Source: Paraglaciecola sp. L1A13 (GTDB lineage Bacteria; Pseudomonadota; Gammaproteobacteria; Enterobacterales; Alteromonadaceae). Taken from it: a DNA stretch of 64,000 nucleotides. The stretch spans positions 4,278,001 through 4,342,000 of the forward strand of contig NZ_CP047024.1 of assembly GCF_009796745.1 (NCBI RefSeq), given 5' to 3'. Below the pieces are notes generated by a model. It made no database searches and was not told the DNA's origin. It saw nothing but the letters and a program-made list of their open reading frames with translations. Positions 18,587 through 28,771 of this stretch are shown here, in pieces. Numbering within the stretch: position 1 is the first letter of the stretch; each line of letters opens with the position of its first letter. Position numbers and translations under genes: made by a program.

Positions 18587-18911
18587 GTCCAGTACTTCAC
18601 AAATCACTGTCGAAAATCTCAAAGATTCCCCTGAGTGCTTTGCACTTAGGGGAAAGCTTAACCGTGAAACGATCCCTAATTTTTGGCCGAACAGTGTGCA
18701 ACAACTAACGAGTGCTAAGTCGATCAATCAACCACTTGTATTAGATTTAACGAATATTGAGCACATTGATACCGCAGGTCTTGCATGGTTAATCAACCTT
18801 ATACGCGATACTAAGGCTCAGGATATTCAATTCCATATAGCTAATCCTCCAAAAACCCTACTAAATTTGGCTAAAATTAGCGACGTTGAGGCCTTTTTAC
18901 CGTTACAATAA
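18579..18911 (+). CDS. mlaB: STAS-domain protein MlaB
   Basis: The 110-residue protein starts at GTG 18579 (V-S-E-S-S-T), overlapping mlaC by 8 bases with AGGA just upstream; starts further upstream lie inside mlaC. It is a single STAS domain with L-D-L-T-N-I-E-H-I-D-T-A-G-L-A-W-L. The Thr in D-T-A-G matches the residue important for MlaB activity. It binds MlaF in the cytoplasm and stabilises the transporter. Confidence 0.93.
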   Translation: MSESSTSQITVENLKDSPECFALRGKLNRETIPNFWPNSVQQLTSAKSINQPLVLDLTNIEHIDTAGLAWLINLIRDTKAQDIQFHIANPPKTLLNLAKISDVEAFLPLQ

Positions 18912-18939
18912 CTGTTTAATTTTAATCTTGGGGAAACCA

Positions 18940-20528
<1,589 letters not shown>

Positions 20529-20540
20529 AGTATTTAGACT

Positions 20541-20590
20541 GCTTGGCATTTTAGTTACCCAGACCTACCGATTAACTAAAAGTGCCAAGC
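20541..20590. terminator. Long hairpin between murA and degS
   Basis: A 17-bp inverted repeat with a single bulged base pairs GCTTGGCA-TTTTAGTTA (20541-20557) with TAACTAAAA-G-TGCCAAGC (20573-20590). The two convergent genes end on either side. There is no run of T after either arm, so it may be a weak or Rho-assisted terminator, or a 3'-end stabiliser. Confidence 0.55.
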
Positions 20591-20603
20591 GAATAATCAT
20601 ATC

Positions 20604-21665
20604 TTATGGCCGACCCAGTTCGGCGACTACTACCGTTAAGGTCAATAATTCACCGCCTCGGCTTACCTCTATTTGAAGCTCACTACCGGGCTTGGTTTCA
20701 GCAATATAATCCAATGTCTGAGTAACACTATCTGTTGGCTCACCATTAATAGTGAGCATAACATCATCGGTTTTAATGCCACCTTTATCAGCAGAACTAC
20801 CAGGGGTGACACTGGTAATCAAGATGCCTGTGCGACCATAAACTTCAGCCGCCCCAACACCAAGTTGTCCCCGCGTAACACGGCCATTAGCGACAATTTC
20901 GTCCATTACTTTTTTAGCAAGACCGTAAGGAATAGCGAAAGACACGCCATCAACTTCTTTCACTCTTCGCTGGCTATCTAATGTTTTGAAGTTAGCGTTA
21001 TTAATGCCAATTAAATAACCGTTACTGTCAACTAAGGCCCCACCGGAATTACCTTCGTTAAGCACGGCATCCATTTGGATAAAATCGAAATAAGCCGCCA
21101 ATCCGTTACGCCCAACGCGACTAACAACGCCTTGAGTGATTGTTTGACCTAAATTGTACGGGTTACCAATGGCTAAAACCAAATCCCCTACGCGCGTATC
21201 AGGGTCTTCTAATTGGGGGATCACATGTAAGTTGTCTTCAGCCACTTTCAACACAGCCAAATCGGTGTAAGGGTCGTACCCCACAATTTGCGCTTCAGCT
21301 CTGCGCCCGTCTTGCAGGCCAACCAAGATACTATTTGCATTTGCGATGACGTGCAGGCAGGTAAGAATCAAACCACCCTCAGTCATAATCACACCCGAAC
21401 CTAAACTAGTGCGCTCAACAGCCTGACTACGGTTATAAATACTACCGCTTTCAATTGATTGACTGTAAATGTTTACCACAGCAGGGCCAGAAACATTGAC
21501 CGCATGATTGAAACTAAGCTTGTCAGATGTTTGCCTGACAGGGCTGAACACAGCTAAGTTTAGTCCGCTGCCATGACGCAAATCAGGCACCAAAAGGAGT
21601 ACTACTCCAGAGATGATGACACCGACTAATGCGGATTTAATCAAAAATGTTAATGAATCTTTCAA
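20604..21665 (-). CDS. degS: Inner-membrane stress protease DegS
   Basis: The 353-residue protein has one N-terminal transmembrane anchor (about 9-27), a trypsin-like domain and one C-terminal PDZ domain (about 255-350). The catalytic triad is H105 (T-C-L-H-V), D135 (T-D-L-A-V-L-K) and S207 (E-G-N-S-G-G-A). A single PDZ and the anchor separate it from the neighbouring DegQ. DegS cuts RseA when misfolded porins bind its PDZ, starting the sigma-E response. The usual T-N-x-H-V around the His reads T-C-L-H-V here. Confidence 0.94.
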   Translation of the reverse strand: MKDSLTFLIKSALVGVIISGVVLLLVPDLRHGSGLNLAVFSPVRQTSDKLSFNHAVNVSGPAVVNIYSQSIESGSIYNRSQAVERTSLGSGVIMTEGGLILTCLHVIANANSILVGLQDGRRAEAQIVGYDPYTDLAVLKVAEDNLHVIPQLEDPDTRVGDLVLAIGNPYNLGQTITQGVVSRVGRNGLAAYFDFIQMDAVLNEGNSGGALVDSNGYLIGINNANFKTLDSQRRVKEVDGVSFAIPYGLAKKVMDEIVANGRVTRGQLGVGAAEVYGRTGILITSVTPGSSADKGGIKTDDVMLTINGEPTDSVTQTLDYIAETKPGSELQIEVSRGGELLTLTVVVAELGRP

Positions 21666-21767
21666 GGGACCTGCTAATAAAAGCTTACTTATCAGAGGTT
21701 AAGAATAACACTGAAGGGAAAAAGTTAATAGCAGCCCAGTACCGGGGCTGCTATTAAATTGATATTA

Positions 21768-23138
21768 CTAACGGATTACTAAATAAAGGGTAGATAAACC
21801 ACGTTTTACATTAAGTGCAATAACGCCTTTAGATTCATCAAGTGCGTTGCGCAAATCAACAACATTGTCGATTTTGTGCCGGTTAACGCCAATGATAACG
21901 TCACCGTCTTGAAGGCCAATAAGAGCCGAAGGCGAACGTGCGACTAGGTCAGAAATAACGACACCATCGACACCTTGCTTCGTTTTACCATTGGTTAGCG
22001 TAGCGCCTTCCAGCGCGGGGTGAATCTCTTTTGCTGCAACGGTATTTTGAGTTGCATCGCCTAACACAACTTGTACTTGTTTCTCTTTACCTTTGCGCAG
22101 CAAGGTTAAGTTAACTTTTGATCCTGCGCCTTTACTGCCTATTTTAGCGCGAAGTTCCAAGAAACTCGTAACGGGTCGTCCTTCAATTTCGACAATTATA
22201 TCGCCTGCTTGAATTCCACCCTTGTCAGCCGCTGAACCTTCAGATACTTCACTAACGAAAGCGCCTCGGCTAACATCTAGATTCATCGCTTCTGCTAGGC
22301 CTGAATCCACGTCTTGGCCCAATATGCCGAGTAATCCACGACGTACTTCGCCAAATTCGATAATCTGATCAACCAAGCTTTTCATCATATTAGCAGGGAT
22401 CGCAAAACCAATACCTACGTTACCGCCATTAGGACCAAATATAGCGGTATTAATACCAACCAACTCACCATTAAGGCTAACTAGTGCTCCACCTGAGTTA
22501 CCACGGTTAATTGCCGCATCAGTTTGAATGAAATTTTCATAGCCACCAATGTTAAGACCCGAACGACCCAAAGCGCTAACAATACCCGAGGTGACTGTTT
22601 GACTTAACCCAAATGGATTGCCGATAGCTACCACGAAATCACCAACACGTACTTTGTCTGAATCCGCTAAAGGGACAGCCACCAAATTTAAGTTATCAGT
22701 ATCAATTTTAAGCAATGCAATATCGCTTTGCTCATCGGCACCAAGTTTCTTGGCTTTGATTTCACGACCGTCATTTAATTTAACGGTAATTTCGTCAGCA
22801 TTATCAACCACGTGATTATTAGTAACAATGTAACCTTTTTTAGCGTCAATTATCACGCCCGACCCCAACCCTTTAAATGGACGTTCTTGGACTTGTTCAC
22901 CATTACCACCGAAGAAACGTCGAAACACTTCTGGTACTTGTTGGCGCGAAACTTGTGTGCCTTCAACAGAAATAGTTACTATCCCTGGAGTGGTTTTTTC
23001 CAACATCGGCGCAAGGCTAGTGACAGGCTCATTGTCACTAGAAAAAAATGGCAAGGCGGCATTTGCCGAACCGGCAATCATTAAGCTTGCCGCAAAAACA
23101 CAACTAGTGATGGCAGTGCGGTTGATAACTTTACTCAT
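21768..23138 (-). CDS. degQ: Periplasmic serine protease/chaperone DegQ
   Basis: A 456-residue exported HtrA-family protein. It has a signal peptide (cut near A-N-A-A-L, about residue 27), a protease domain with H109 (T-N-N-H-V-V), D139 (S-D-I-A-L-L-K) and S215 (R-G-N-S-G-G-A-L-V), and two PDZ domains (about 260-345 and 370-450). The LA loop is short (G-G-N-G-E-Q-V-Q-E-R-P), closer to DegQ than DegP. It degrades or refolds damaged envelope proteins. It lies 102 bases upstream of degS on the same strand. Confidence 0.93.
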   Translation of the reverse strand: MSKVINRTAITSCVFAASLMIAGSANAALPFFSSDNEPVTSLAPMLEKTTPGIVTISVEGTQVSRQQVPEVFRRFFGGNGEQVQERPFKGLGSGVIIDAKKGYIVTNNHVVDNADEITVKLNDGREIKAKKLGADEQSDIALLKIDTDNLNLVAVPLADSDKVRVGDFVVAIGNPFGLSQTVTSGIVSALGRSGLNIGGYENFIQTDAAINRGNSGGALVSLNGELVGINTAIFGPNGGNVGIGFAIPANMMKSLVDQIIEFGEVRRGLLGILGQDVDSGLAEAMNLDVSRGAFVSEVSEGSAADKGGIQAGDIIVEIEGRPVTSFLELRAKIGSKGAGSKVNLTLLRKGKEKQVQVVLGDATQNTVAAKEIHPALEGATLTNGKTKQGVDGVVISDLVARSPSALIGLQDGDVIIGVNRHKIDNVVDLRNALDESKGVIALNVKRGLSTLYLVIR

Positions 23139-23231
23139 TTAACGATAACTCCATTGATAACTTATTAGCTAAAATAAACACAATAAAGACTGTGAGCTAC
23201 TTTAAAAAGTTCCCACAGGAATGTTGTTCAG

Positions 23232-23672
23232 CTACTTTGACTGCTTTTCAGCGGCAGCTTTCTCAGAACCACTAAACAACCCAGAGCTCTGATTTGAAAA
23301 ATCTAAAGGTTGCACATCTGCGCTGTCTTTGTCGCGTTTCACTTTCTGCTCTTTATGTTGCAAGAAAGGTGATGCGTGCTCTCCAAAAAAGCTTACGTTG
23401 CTGCTCTGAGCGTCACTATTTAAGAGCTCTAGAGACTTCTCGTACTCATCCAAATTTTGATTTAATATTTGGCATTGCTGCTCCAGTTGTTCAGCCACTT
23501 TTCTACTTTGAGCTACGTGAGTCAACGACTGTTGTACCATAACATCTTTTAAGGTTTGCTCTTTTTGGTTGTCTTTCGACGATTTAGTGCTTTCAAGGTA
23601 GACATATTTTGCAACAAAGAAACCAATCACAGCGCCAACCAGCACTAAAACCACACCAATTAACCAATCCAT
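23232..23672 (-). CDS. zapG: Cell-division-associated protein ZapG (YhcB, DUF1043)
   Basis: A 146-residue protein with an N-terminal membrane helix (WLIGVVLVLVGAVIGFFVAKY), a coiled coil (about 30-90, heptads Q-L-E-Q-Q-C-Q-I-L-N-Q-N-L) and a polar C-terminal tail. This matches YhcB/ZapG, an inner-membrane protein linked to cell envelope synthesis and division. Its place beside zapE and degQ is conserved in gammaproteobacteria. Confidence 0.9.
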   Translation of the reverse strand: MDWLIGVVLVLVGAVIGFFVAKYVYLESTKSSKDNQKEQTLKDVMVQQSLTHVAQSRKVAEQLEQQCQILNQNLDEYEKSLELLNSDAQSSNVSFFGEHASPFLQHKEQKVKRDKDSADVQPLDFSNQSSGLFSGSEKAAAEKQSK

Positions 23673-23914
23673 ACCTACTCCAATAATAAGGTTGTGAAAA
23701 TAACATCCGCTTAAAATGCGGGAAACTACTAAACGCTACAGTAACCAACGGCAATAATTTATAAACTATACAAGCTGACAGCGCAAAAAACGCCGTGTTT
23801 TGATATTATAACCCTGTCATGCATTTATGCGGTCATTAAATTTGTATTCAATACCCCAACGTCGTCAGTATCGCGAATTTTAAGGTCATTCAGTAGAAGG
23901 AAAAAACACGCCTT

Positions 23915-25021
23915 ATGTCAGCTTTAACACCTTGGCAAAAATATCAACTAGACCTACAGCGCGAAGACTTTCACTCAGATCCTGCTCAAGCCAATGCAGT
24001 CAAACAATTGCAACGTTTGTATGATGAACTCGTAGAACCTCATCGAGAACCTAGTCTTTGGACCAAAATTAAGTTCGTAATAGGCAAAGATGCACAGACC
24101 AGTGCTATAAAGGGCTTATATTTTTGGGGCGGCGTTGGTCGAGGTAAGACCTATTTAGTCGACACCTTTTATGATTGCCTGCCGTTTGAAAAAAAGATGC
24201 GAGTTCATTTTCATCGCTTTATGCACCGAGTACACGAAGAACTAAAGGGCCTCGCAGGCCAATCTGATCCGCTGAAGACCATCGCGGCGAAATTTGCCAG
24301 TGAAGCAAACGTTATTTGTTTCGATGAGTTTTTTGTTTCTGACATTACTGACGCTATGATTTTAGGCACGCTCATGGAAGAAATGTTCGCCAGAGGAATT
24401 GTATTGGTAGCGACCTCAAATATTATTCCGGATGAGTTATACCGTAATGGATTACAACGAGCACGCTTTCTACCAGCGATTGCCTTAATTAATCAAAATA
24501 CCCAGGTCATCAATGTCGACAGCGGAGTGGATTATCGCCTGCGCACGCTGCAACAAGCCGAGATTTATCACTACCCTCTGGGGCCTGTAGCAACTGACAA
24601 TCTGGCTGTTTATTTTAACCAGTTAGCATCTGATGAGTGCCATCACGATGGGGCTATCATCATTAAAGGCCGCCCTATTCCTGCCATTCATTATGCTCAA
24701 GGTGTAGCCATGTTTGAATTTCGTGCCTTATGTGACGGCCCCCGCAGTCAAACTGATTACATGGAATTAAGTCGTTGTTACCACTCAATTTTGCTCGCTA
24801 ATGTAGAGCAAATGGGTTTAGTTATTGATGATATAGCTAGACGCTTTATCGCCATGGTAGATGAGTTCTATGAGCGCAATGTTAAGTTAATCATGTCAGC
24901 AGAAGTGCCCCTTGAGGAACTTTATACTCAGGGCAGTTTAAATTTTGAATTTCGTCGCTGTCTCAGCCGATTAAAAGAAATGCAATCTCACGATTATTTA
25001 GCGACTGAGCATCTGCCTTAA
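23915..25021 (+). CDS. zapE: Division-associated ATPase ZapE (AFG1-like)
   Basis: A 368-residue AFG1/ZapE ATPase with Walker A W-G-G-V-G-R-G-K-T and Walker B V-I-C-F-D-E-F-F-V. The R-V-H-F-H-R-F-M-H-R-V-H segment and the P-D-E-L-Y-R-N-G-L-Q-R-x-R-F-L-P motif are typical. In E. coli it associates with the Z-ring. AAGGA is 12-14 bases upstream of the ATG. It is divergent from zapG; TATTATAAC near 23804 may be part of its promoter. In many relatives rplM-rpsI follows; here the next gene is a YebC-family gene. Confidence 0.94.
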   Translation: MSALTPWQKYQLDLQREDFHSDPAQANAVKQLQRLYDELVEPHREPSLWTKIKFVIGKDAQTSAIKGLYFWGGVGRGKTYLVDTFYDCLPFEKKMRVHFHRFMHRVHEELKGLAGQSDPLKTIAAKFASEANVICFDEFFVSDITDAMILGTLMEEMFARGIVLVATSNIIPDELYRNGLQRARFLPAIALINQNTQVINVDSGVDYRLRTLQQAEIYHYPLGPVATDNLAVYFNQLASDECHHDGAIIIKGRPIPAIHYAQGVAMFEFRALCDGPRSQTDYMELSRCYHSILLANVEQMGLVIDDIARRFIAMVDEFYERNVKLIMSAEVPLEELYTQGSLNFEFRRCLSRLKEMQSHDYLATEHLP

Positions 25022-25038
25022 GCAACTAAACGTGTTGT

Positions 25039-25060
25039 AACCCGACTAAAGGGTTTTGTA
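25039..25060 (+). terminator. Weak hairpin after zapE
   Basis: AACCC (25039-25043) and GGGTT (25051-25055) form a short stem with a 7-base loop and a following TTTTG. Position and shape suit a weak terminator for zapE, but the stem is only 5 bp. Confidence 0.35.
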
Positions 25061-25127
25061 CAATTCGTGCGTTTATCGGTAAAATCTCAGTCATATCATT
25101 ATATTTGTATCAAAAAAGAGAACATAA

Positions 25128-25862
25128 ATGGGCAGAAAGTTTGAAGTACGTAAGGTTTCCATGGCAAAAACTGCCGGCGCTAAAACCAAAGTCTATTCGA
25201 AATACGGTAAAGAGATTTACGTAGTTGCTAAAAATGGTGGCCCAGATCCGCAGGCCAACCTGTCGTTACGAAGATTAATCGAAAAAGCTAAGAAAGACCA
25301 AGTCCCCAGTCACGTAATCGACAAAGCCATTGATAAGGCTGCCGGCGGCGCAGGTGAAGATTTCACACCAGCACGTTACGAAGGTTTTGGCCCAGGTGGT
25401 TGCATGGTCATTGTGGATTGCTTAACTGATAACAATAATCGCACCATCACAGATGTACGCAACTGTTTTACCAAGACAGGCTCTAAAATCGGCGTAACAG
25501 GTACGGTCGGTCATATGTTTGACCATCAGGCTGTATTTTCTTTTCCCGGTGATGATGAAGACGCGGTATTAGAAGTGTTGATGGAAGCAGATGTCGACGT
25601 AACCGACGTAGAATGTGAAGATGGTATGATAACTGTGTTTGCGCCGCACACTGAATACTACAAGACACGTACGGCACTTACTGAAAAAAATCCTGACCAA
25701 GAGTTCGAAGTTGAAGAGATAACGTTTGTTCCGCAAACTGAAAGTATTGTTTCTGGCGATGACGTAGCGACGTTCGATAAATTCATCGACATGTTAGAAG
25801 ACTGTGACGACGTTCAAGACGTTTACCACAATGCAGTCGTAGAACGTGGTGAAGAAGAATAA
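25128..25862 (+). CDS. YebC/TACO1-family protein, YeeN-like subgroup
   Basis: A 244-residue YebC-family protein. Its N-terminus ([19 protein letters not shown]) differs from canonical YebC (which begins M-A-G-H-S-K-W) and matches the YeeN-type paralogue. The body is well conserved: [29 protein letters not shown] and N-R-T-I-T-D-V-R. The family was named as transcription regulators; more recent work assigns members a translational role at ribosomes stalled on proline stretches. The canonical yebC, usually by ruvC, is not in this window. The gene is monocistronic. Confidence 0.92.
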   Translation: MGRKFEVRKVSMAKTAGAKTKVYSKYGKEIYVVAKNGGPDPQANLSLRRLIEKAKKDQVPSHVIDKAIDKAAGGAGEDFTPARYEGFGPGGCMVIVDCLTDNNNRTITDVRNCFTKTGSKIGVTGTVGHMFDHQAVFSFPGDDEDAVLEVLMEADVDVTDVECEDGMITVFAPHTEYYKTRTALTEKNPDQEFEVEEITFVPQTESIVSGDDVATFDKFIDMLEDCDDVQDVYHNAVVERGEEE

Positions 25863-25900
25863 AAACGAGCACGTTCAAACATCACGCTAAAAGCTAATAA

Positions 25901-25927
25901 AAACACCGTCAATTGACGGTGTTTTAC
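25901..25927. terminator. Bidirectional Rho-independent terminator
   Basis: A perfect 10-bp stem AAACACCGTC (25901-25910) / GACGGTGTTT (25915-25924) with an AATT loop, flanked by A and T runs, lies between the convergent YebC-family and nucleosidase genes. Confidence 0.9.
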
Positions 25928-25980
25928 TATCTAACGCATTTTTCTAATGGTTTATTGAAATAATGTATAAAGAGCGCTCG

Positions 25981-27048
25981 TTATTGCTTTTCTAGTGCGA
26001 CCACTTCGTCTAATACGCCTAACAGCAGTTTAGCACCTGTGCCAGATGCGATACCGTCAAAAACATTCTCAACATTTTTGCCTTGTTGCCCACCGGCTAA
26101 ATCACTGATGGAACGGATCACCACCCAATCAACGTCATTCACAAAACACACTTGCGCAACAGCTGCTGATTCCATTTCTGAAACATCGGCGTTAAATACT
26201 CGCCGTACCCATTTGCGATATTCGGCATTATCTAAAAATACTGAGCCTGTTACGCCATTTCCGCCTACTTTTACGTGAATAGCCTTACCTGATGGCATGG
26301 CGATGGGGCTCACCTTTTCAAGCGCTTTTTTTGTTAGTGTTAACAGTTCAGTTGACGCACTAAAGTACGGTTTTTGTCGCGGACTGTCCCATCCTTCTTT
26401 GATTACAGCCATTTCTTCAGGATGAATAAAACCAAAATTTTCATAAGCAGGTGAATCAGGATCTTGCTTACGGCGTTCTAAAAACGACGCTAAGGATTTT
26501 TCGTAATAATCAGGCAACACAAACTCGCCTTCTTTCTCAAGGTCTGGATTGACATACACCGATTCATCGTGGAAATACCACCTTGCTGGTACTGAAATAT
26601 CGCCGGGAGAAAACTCACTGCTAACAGCACCAGCGATACCCATCATAATCACTCTATCAATGGGAAAATAATCCAACGCCATCTGCATCGTCATTGCTGC
26701 ATTAGGTACGCTTATCCCAGTGGTGAAAATAACAATGGGCTCACCTTTATAAGTGCCTAATTGGTATTTCACGCCTTGGAAAGAAACTGTTTTGCTGATC
26801 TTCGCATCTGGTAATTTAGCAATCGCGGCATCAATAGCCTTAATTTCAGGCTCATATGCCGCCACAATCGCGGTCCATTTATTTTCTACATCAAAAGTGC
26901 GAGGCCCATACTGACTCAACGATTCAGTACTTTTTGCATTCGCATTTGCGCTCATAAATACACTGGTAACCATCAACGTACTAAATAACGAAACGGTGGC
27001 TACACGGCGCATAACGCCCTGAAAAGGGATATTAGGTTTAACTGTCAT
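25981..27048 (-). CDS. Exported PNP/MTAN-family nucleosidase or phosphorylase
   Basis: The 355-residue protein starts at MTVKPNIPFQ (27048), with GGAAA 9 bases upstream. A signal peptide (hydrophobic core T-V-S-L-F-S-T-L-M-V-T-S-V-F-M, cut near A-N-A) predicts a periplasmic location. The mature part has the nucleoside phosphorylase/MTA-SAH nucleosidase fold: T-T-G-I-S-V-P-N-A, M-M-G-I-A-G-A-V, V-S-E-M-E-S-A-A-V-A (ribose-binding M-E) and S-D-L-A-G-G, where the Asp contacts the base. An insertion of about 80 residues between the G-I-A-G-A and nucleoside-site motifs makes it longer than cytoplasmic MTAN. Exact substrate and hydrolysis versus phosphorolysis cannot be told from sequence. Confidence 0.85.
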   Translation of the reverse strand: MTVKPNIPFQGVMRRVATVSLFSTLMVTSVFMSANANAKSTESLSQYGPRTFDVENKWTAIVAAYEPEIKAIDAAIAKLPDAKISKTVSFQGVKYQLGTYKGEPIVIFTTGISVPNAAMTMQMALDYFPIDRVIMMGIAGAVSSEFSPGDISVPARWYFHDESVYVNPDLEKEGEFVLPDYYEKSLASFLERRKQDPDSPAYENFGFIHPEEMAVIKEGWDSPRQKPYFSASTELLTLTKKALEKVSPIAMPSGKAIHVKVGGNGVTGSVFLDNAEYRKWVRRVFNADVSEMESAAVAQVCFVNDVDWVVIRSISDLAGGQQGKNVENVFDGIASGTGAKLLLGVLDEVVALEKQ

Positions 27049-27228
27049 GTGAATTTCCATACAAAAATGATGCAGGCGCACCATATTGGAGCAAAGGTCT
27101 GTGCATATAACGACTTCATGCACGCTTAAACGGGTTGGAGGAATAAGTATGAGAAAAGCATGCCAATACGTTAGAAAAATCAAGTATTGGCATATCTATA
27201 ATGTTTTTATTGGCAATAAATTGAGACT

Positions 27229-27783
27229 TTATTTGCCTATAAGACGCAAAAACTCATTTCGTGTGGCGTCCGATCTTCGCATTGCCCCAAGCATAACTGA
27301 CGTTACCATTGAAGAATTCTGCTTTTGCACACCACGCATCGTCATGCACATATGCTTGCCTTCCATGATAACACCTACGCCCGCAGCGCCGGTTACTTCT
27401 TGGATCGCATCAGCTATCTGCTTGGTCAGTCCTTCTTGGATCTGTAAACGTCGCGCATACATGTCTACGATACGAGCAAACTTAGACAACCCCAAAACCT
27501 TACCTTTAGGAAGATAGGCAATATGACAATGACCAATAAAGGGCAAAATATGGTGTTCACACAATGAATAGTATTCGATGTTTTGGATCACAACCATCTC
27601 ATCTGTATCCGCCTCGAATATGGCGCCATTAACTACTTCATCGAGGTTTTTCTCATAACCATTGGTCAAAAACCGCATAGCTTTGGCGGCTCGTTTAGGT
27701 GTATCCACTAAACCACCCCGCGTGGTGTCTTCACCTAAAATCGAAAGGATTTGCGAGTAATGCTGGGTTAAATCATCTGACAT
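27229..27783 (-). CDS. folE: GTP cyclohydrolase I
   Basis: A 184-residue FolE that makes dihydroneopterin triphosphate for folate. Zinc ligands C75 and H78 (L-C-E-H-H) and C146 (H-M-C-M) are intact, as are [11 protein letters not shown] and V-L-G-L-S-K-F-A-R. This is the short FolE form without the longer N-terminal helix. It has a 180-base gap from the nucleosidase gene downstream. Confidence 0.96.
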   Translation of the reverse strand: MSDDLTQHYSQILSILGEDTTRGGLVDTPKRAAKAMRFLTNGYEKNLDEVVNGAIFEADTDEMVVIQNIEYYSLCEHHILPFIGHCHIAYLPKGKVLGLSKFARIVDMYARRLQIQEGLTKQIADAIQEVTGAAGVGVIMEGKHMCMTMRGVQKQNSSMVTSVMLGAMRRSDATRNEFLRLIGK

Positions 27784-28010
27784 TAAATCTGACTCTGTAA
27801 TTAGAAATAGACTGGCAACGTTGAAGAGCAGTTAACTTAAGGTTAGGACTTTACTTGCGCGCCATACAATCGAAGAATGATAGCATTTTCTTAGCCGTGG
27901 GATAAATGCCTGATGACAGATCTGTGTCATATTCATTGCGACAAACTACATAGAGGGTTACTAAATGGGTTTATCAAAAAATAAGCAGAGTATTTAGATA
28001 TAAAATATTA

Positions 28011-28187
28011 TTATTTTAAACGCTTCTCATAAGCAGTACGCATATTTGCAATATATTCATCAAGTGCCAACTTAGCGCTCTCATACGCTTCTGCTCTATC
28101 GGGGGAGTTGGGATGCTTTTTATATTCTTCAAAAGCGATATCAGATTGCCGCAAAAGGGTTTGTAATTTTACTTGCACAACATCCAT
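28011..28187 (-). CDS. Small helical protein of unknown function, 58 residues
   Basis: A complete frame starts ATG (28187) and stops TAA (28011-28013), encoding MDVVQVKLQTLLRQS... and ending Y-E-K-R-L-K. It is predicted mostly helical, charged and cytoplasmic, with a single N-P-P-like break (K-H-P-N-S-P-D-R). AGAGAAAG lies about 10 bases before the start. I do not recognise the family. Codon choice looks like that of neighbours, and it fills an otherwise empty 520-base gap between folE and hemJ, so I think it is real. Confidence 0.65.
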   Translation of the reverse strand: MDVVQVKLQTLLRQSDIAFEEYKKHPNSPDRAEAYESAKLALDEYIANMRTAYEKRLK

Positions 28188-28305
28188 ATTATGACTTTCT
28201 CTGATTAGTTTTTACCTTTCCAGATTAGCAAATGCCCTGTTGAACGCAAACAACATGGGGCATGTTTTACAAATATTTACACTCTTCCTTTCTTATTTAT
28301 TGGTA

Positions 28306-28734
28306 TTAAACAAACTTAACCACAGCCAAGCACACAATAATGAGTAAAACGAGCACCGGCGCTTCGTTCAAGAACCGATAAAAGCGTGATGAGTGGGTAT
28401 TCTCATCGCGAGCAAATACCTTCACTAGATGATACAAATAAAAATGATAACCATATAACAACACGACCAATAAAAGCTTTATATGCAACCATCCCGAACT
28501 AGCAAACCATGACGCGCCGTATTGATAAATAAGACTGACACCAAATACCAATGTTAATACAGCAAAAGGGGTAATGAAAAACCACAGCTTGCGCTCCATC
28601 ACTTTGAACTGATCACGCACCGCTTGAATATCCGTTTGAGCATGGTACACAAATAGTCTAGGCAAATAGAAAATACCCGCCATCCACGCCACCATAAAAA
28701 ATACATGTAATGCTTTGAGCCACAAAATAGTCAA
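28306..28734 (-). CDS. hemJ: Protoporphyrinogen IX oxidase HemJ
   Basis: A 142-residue four-helix membrane protein of the HemJ (UPF0093) family. Conserved H10 (W-L-K-A-L-H-V-F-F-M-V-A-W-M-A-G), L-P-R-L-F-V-Y-H and the G-W-L-H-I-K-L segment are present. It oxidises protoporphyrinogen to protoporphyrin in haem synthesis in organisms lacking HemG or HemY. It lies 37 bases after the ClC gene on the same strand and may be cotranscribed. Confidence 0.9.
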   Translation of the reverse strand: MTILWLKALHVFFMVAWMAGIFYLPRLFVYHAQTDIQAVRDQFKVMERKLWFFITPFAVLTLVFGVSLIYQYGASWFASSGWLHIKLLLVVLLYGYHFYLYHLVKVFARDENTHSSRFYRFLNEAPVLVLLIIVCLAVVKFV

Positions 28735-28771
28735 CTAACTAACTCCGAATAATATAGTCATGGGTAAATAA

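Noticed and set aside
20604..21665. DegS as a defective protease because T-N-x-H is changed to T-C-L-H
   Set aside because: His, Asp and Ser of the triad are all present in the right contexts; the Asn-to-Cys change next to His is not known to abolish activity.
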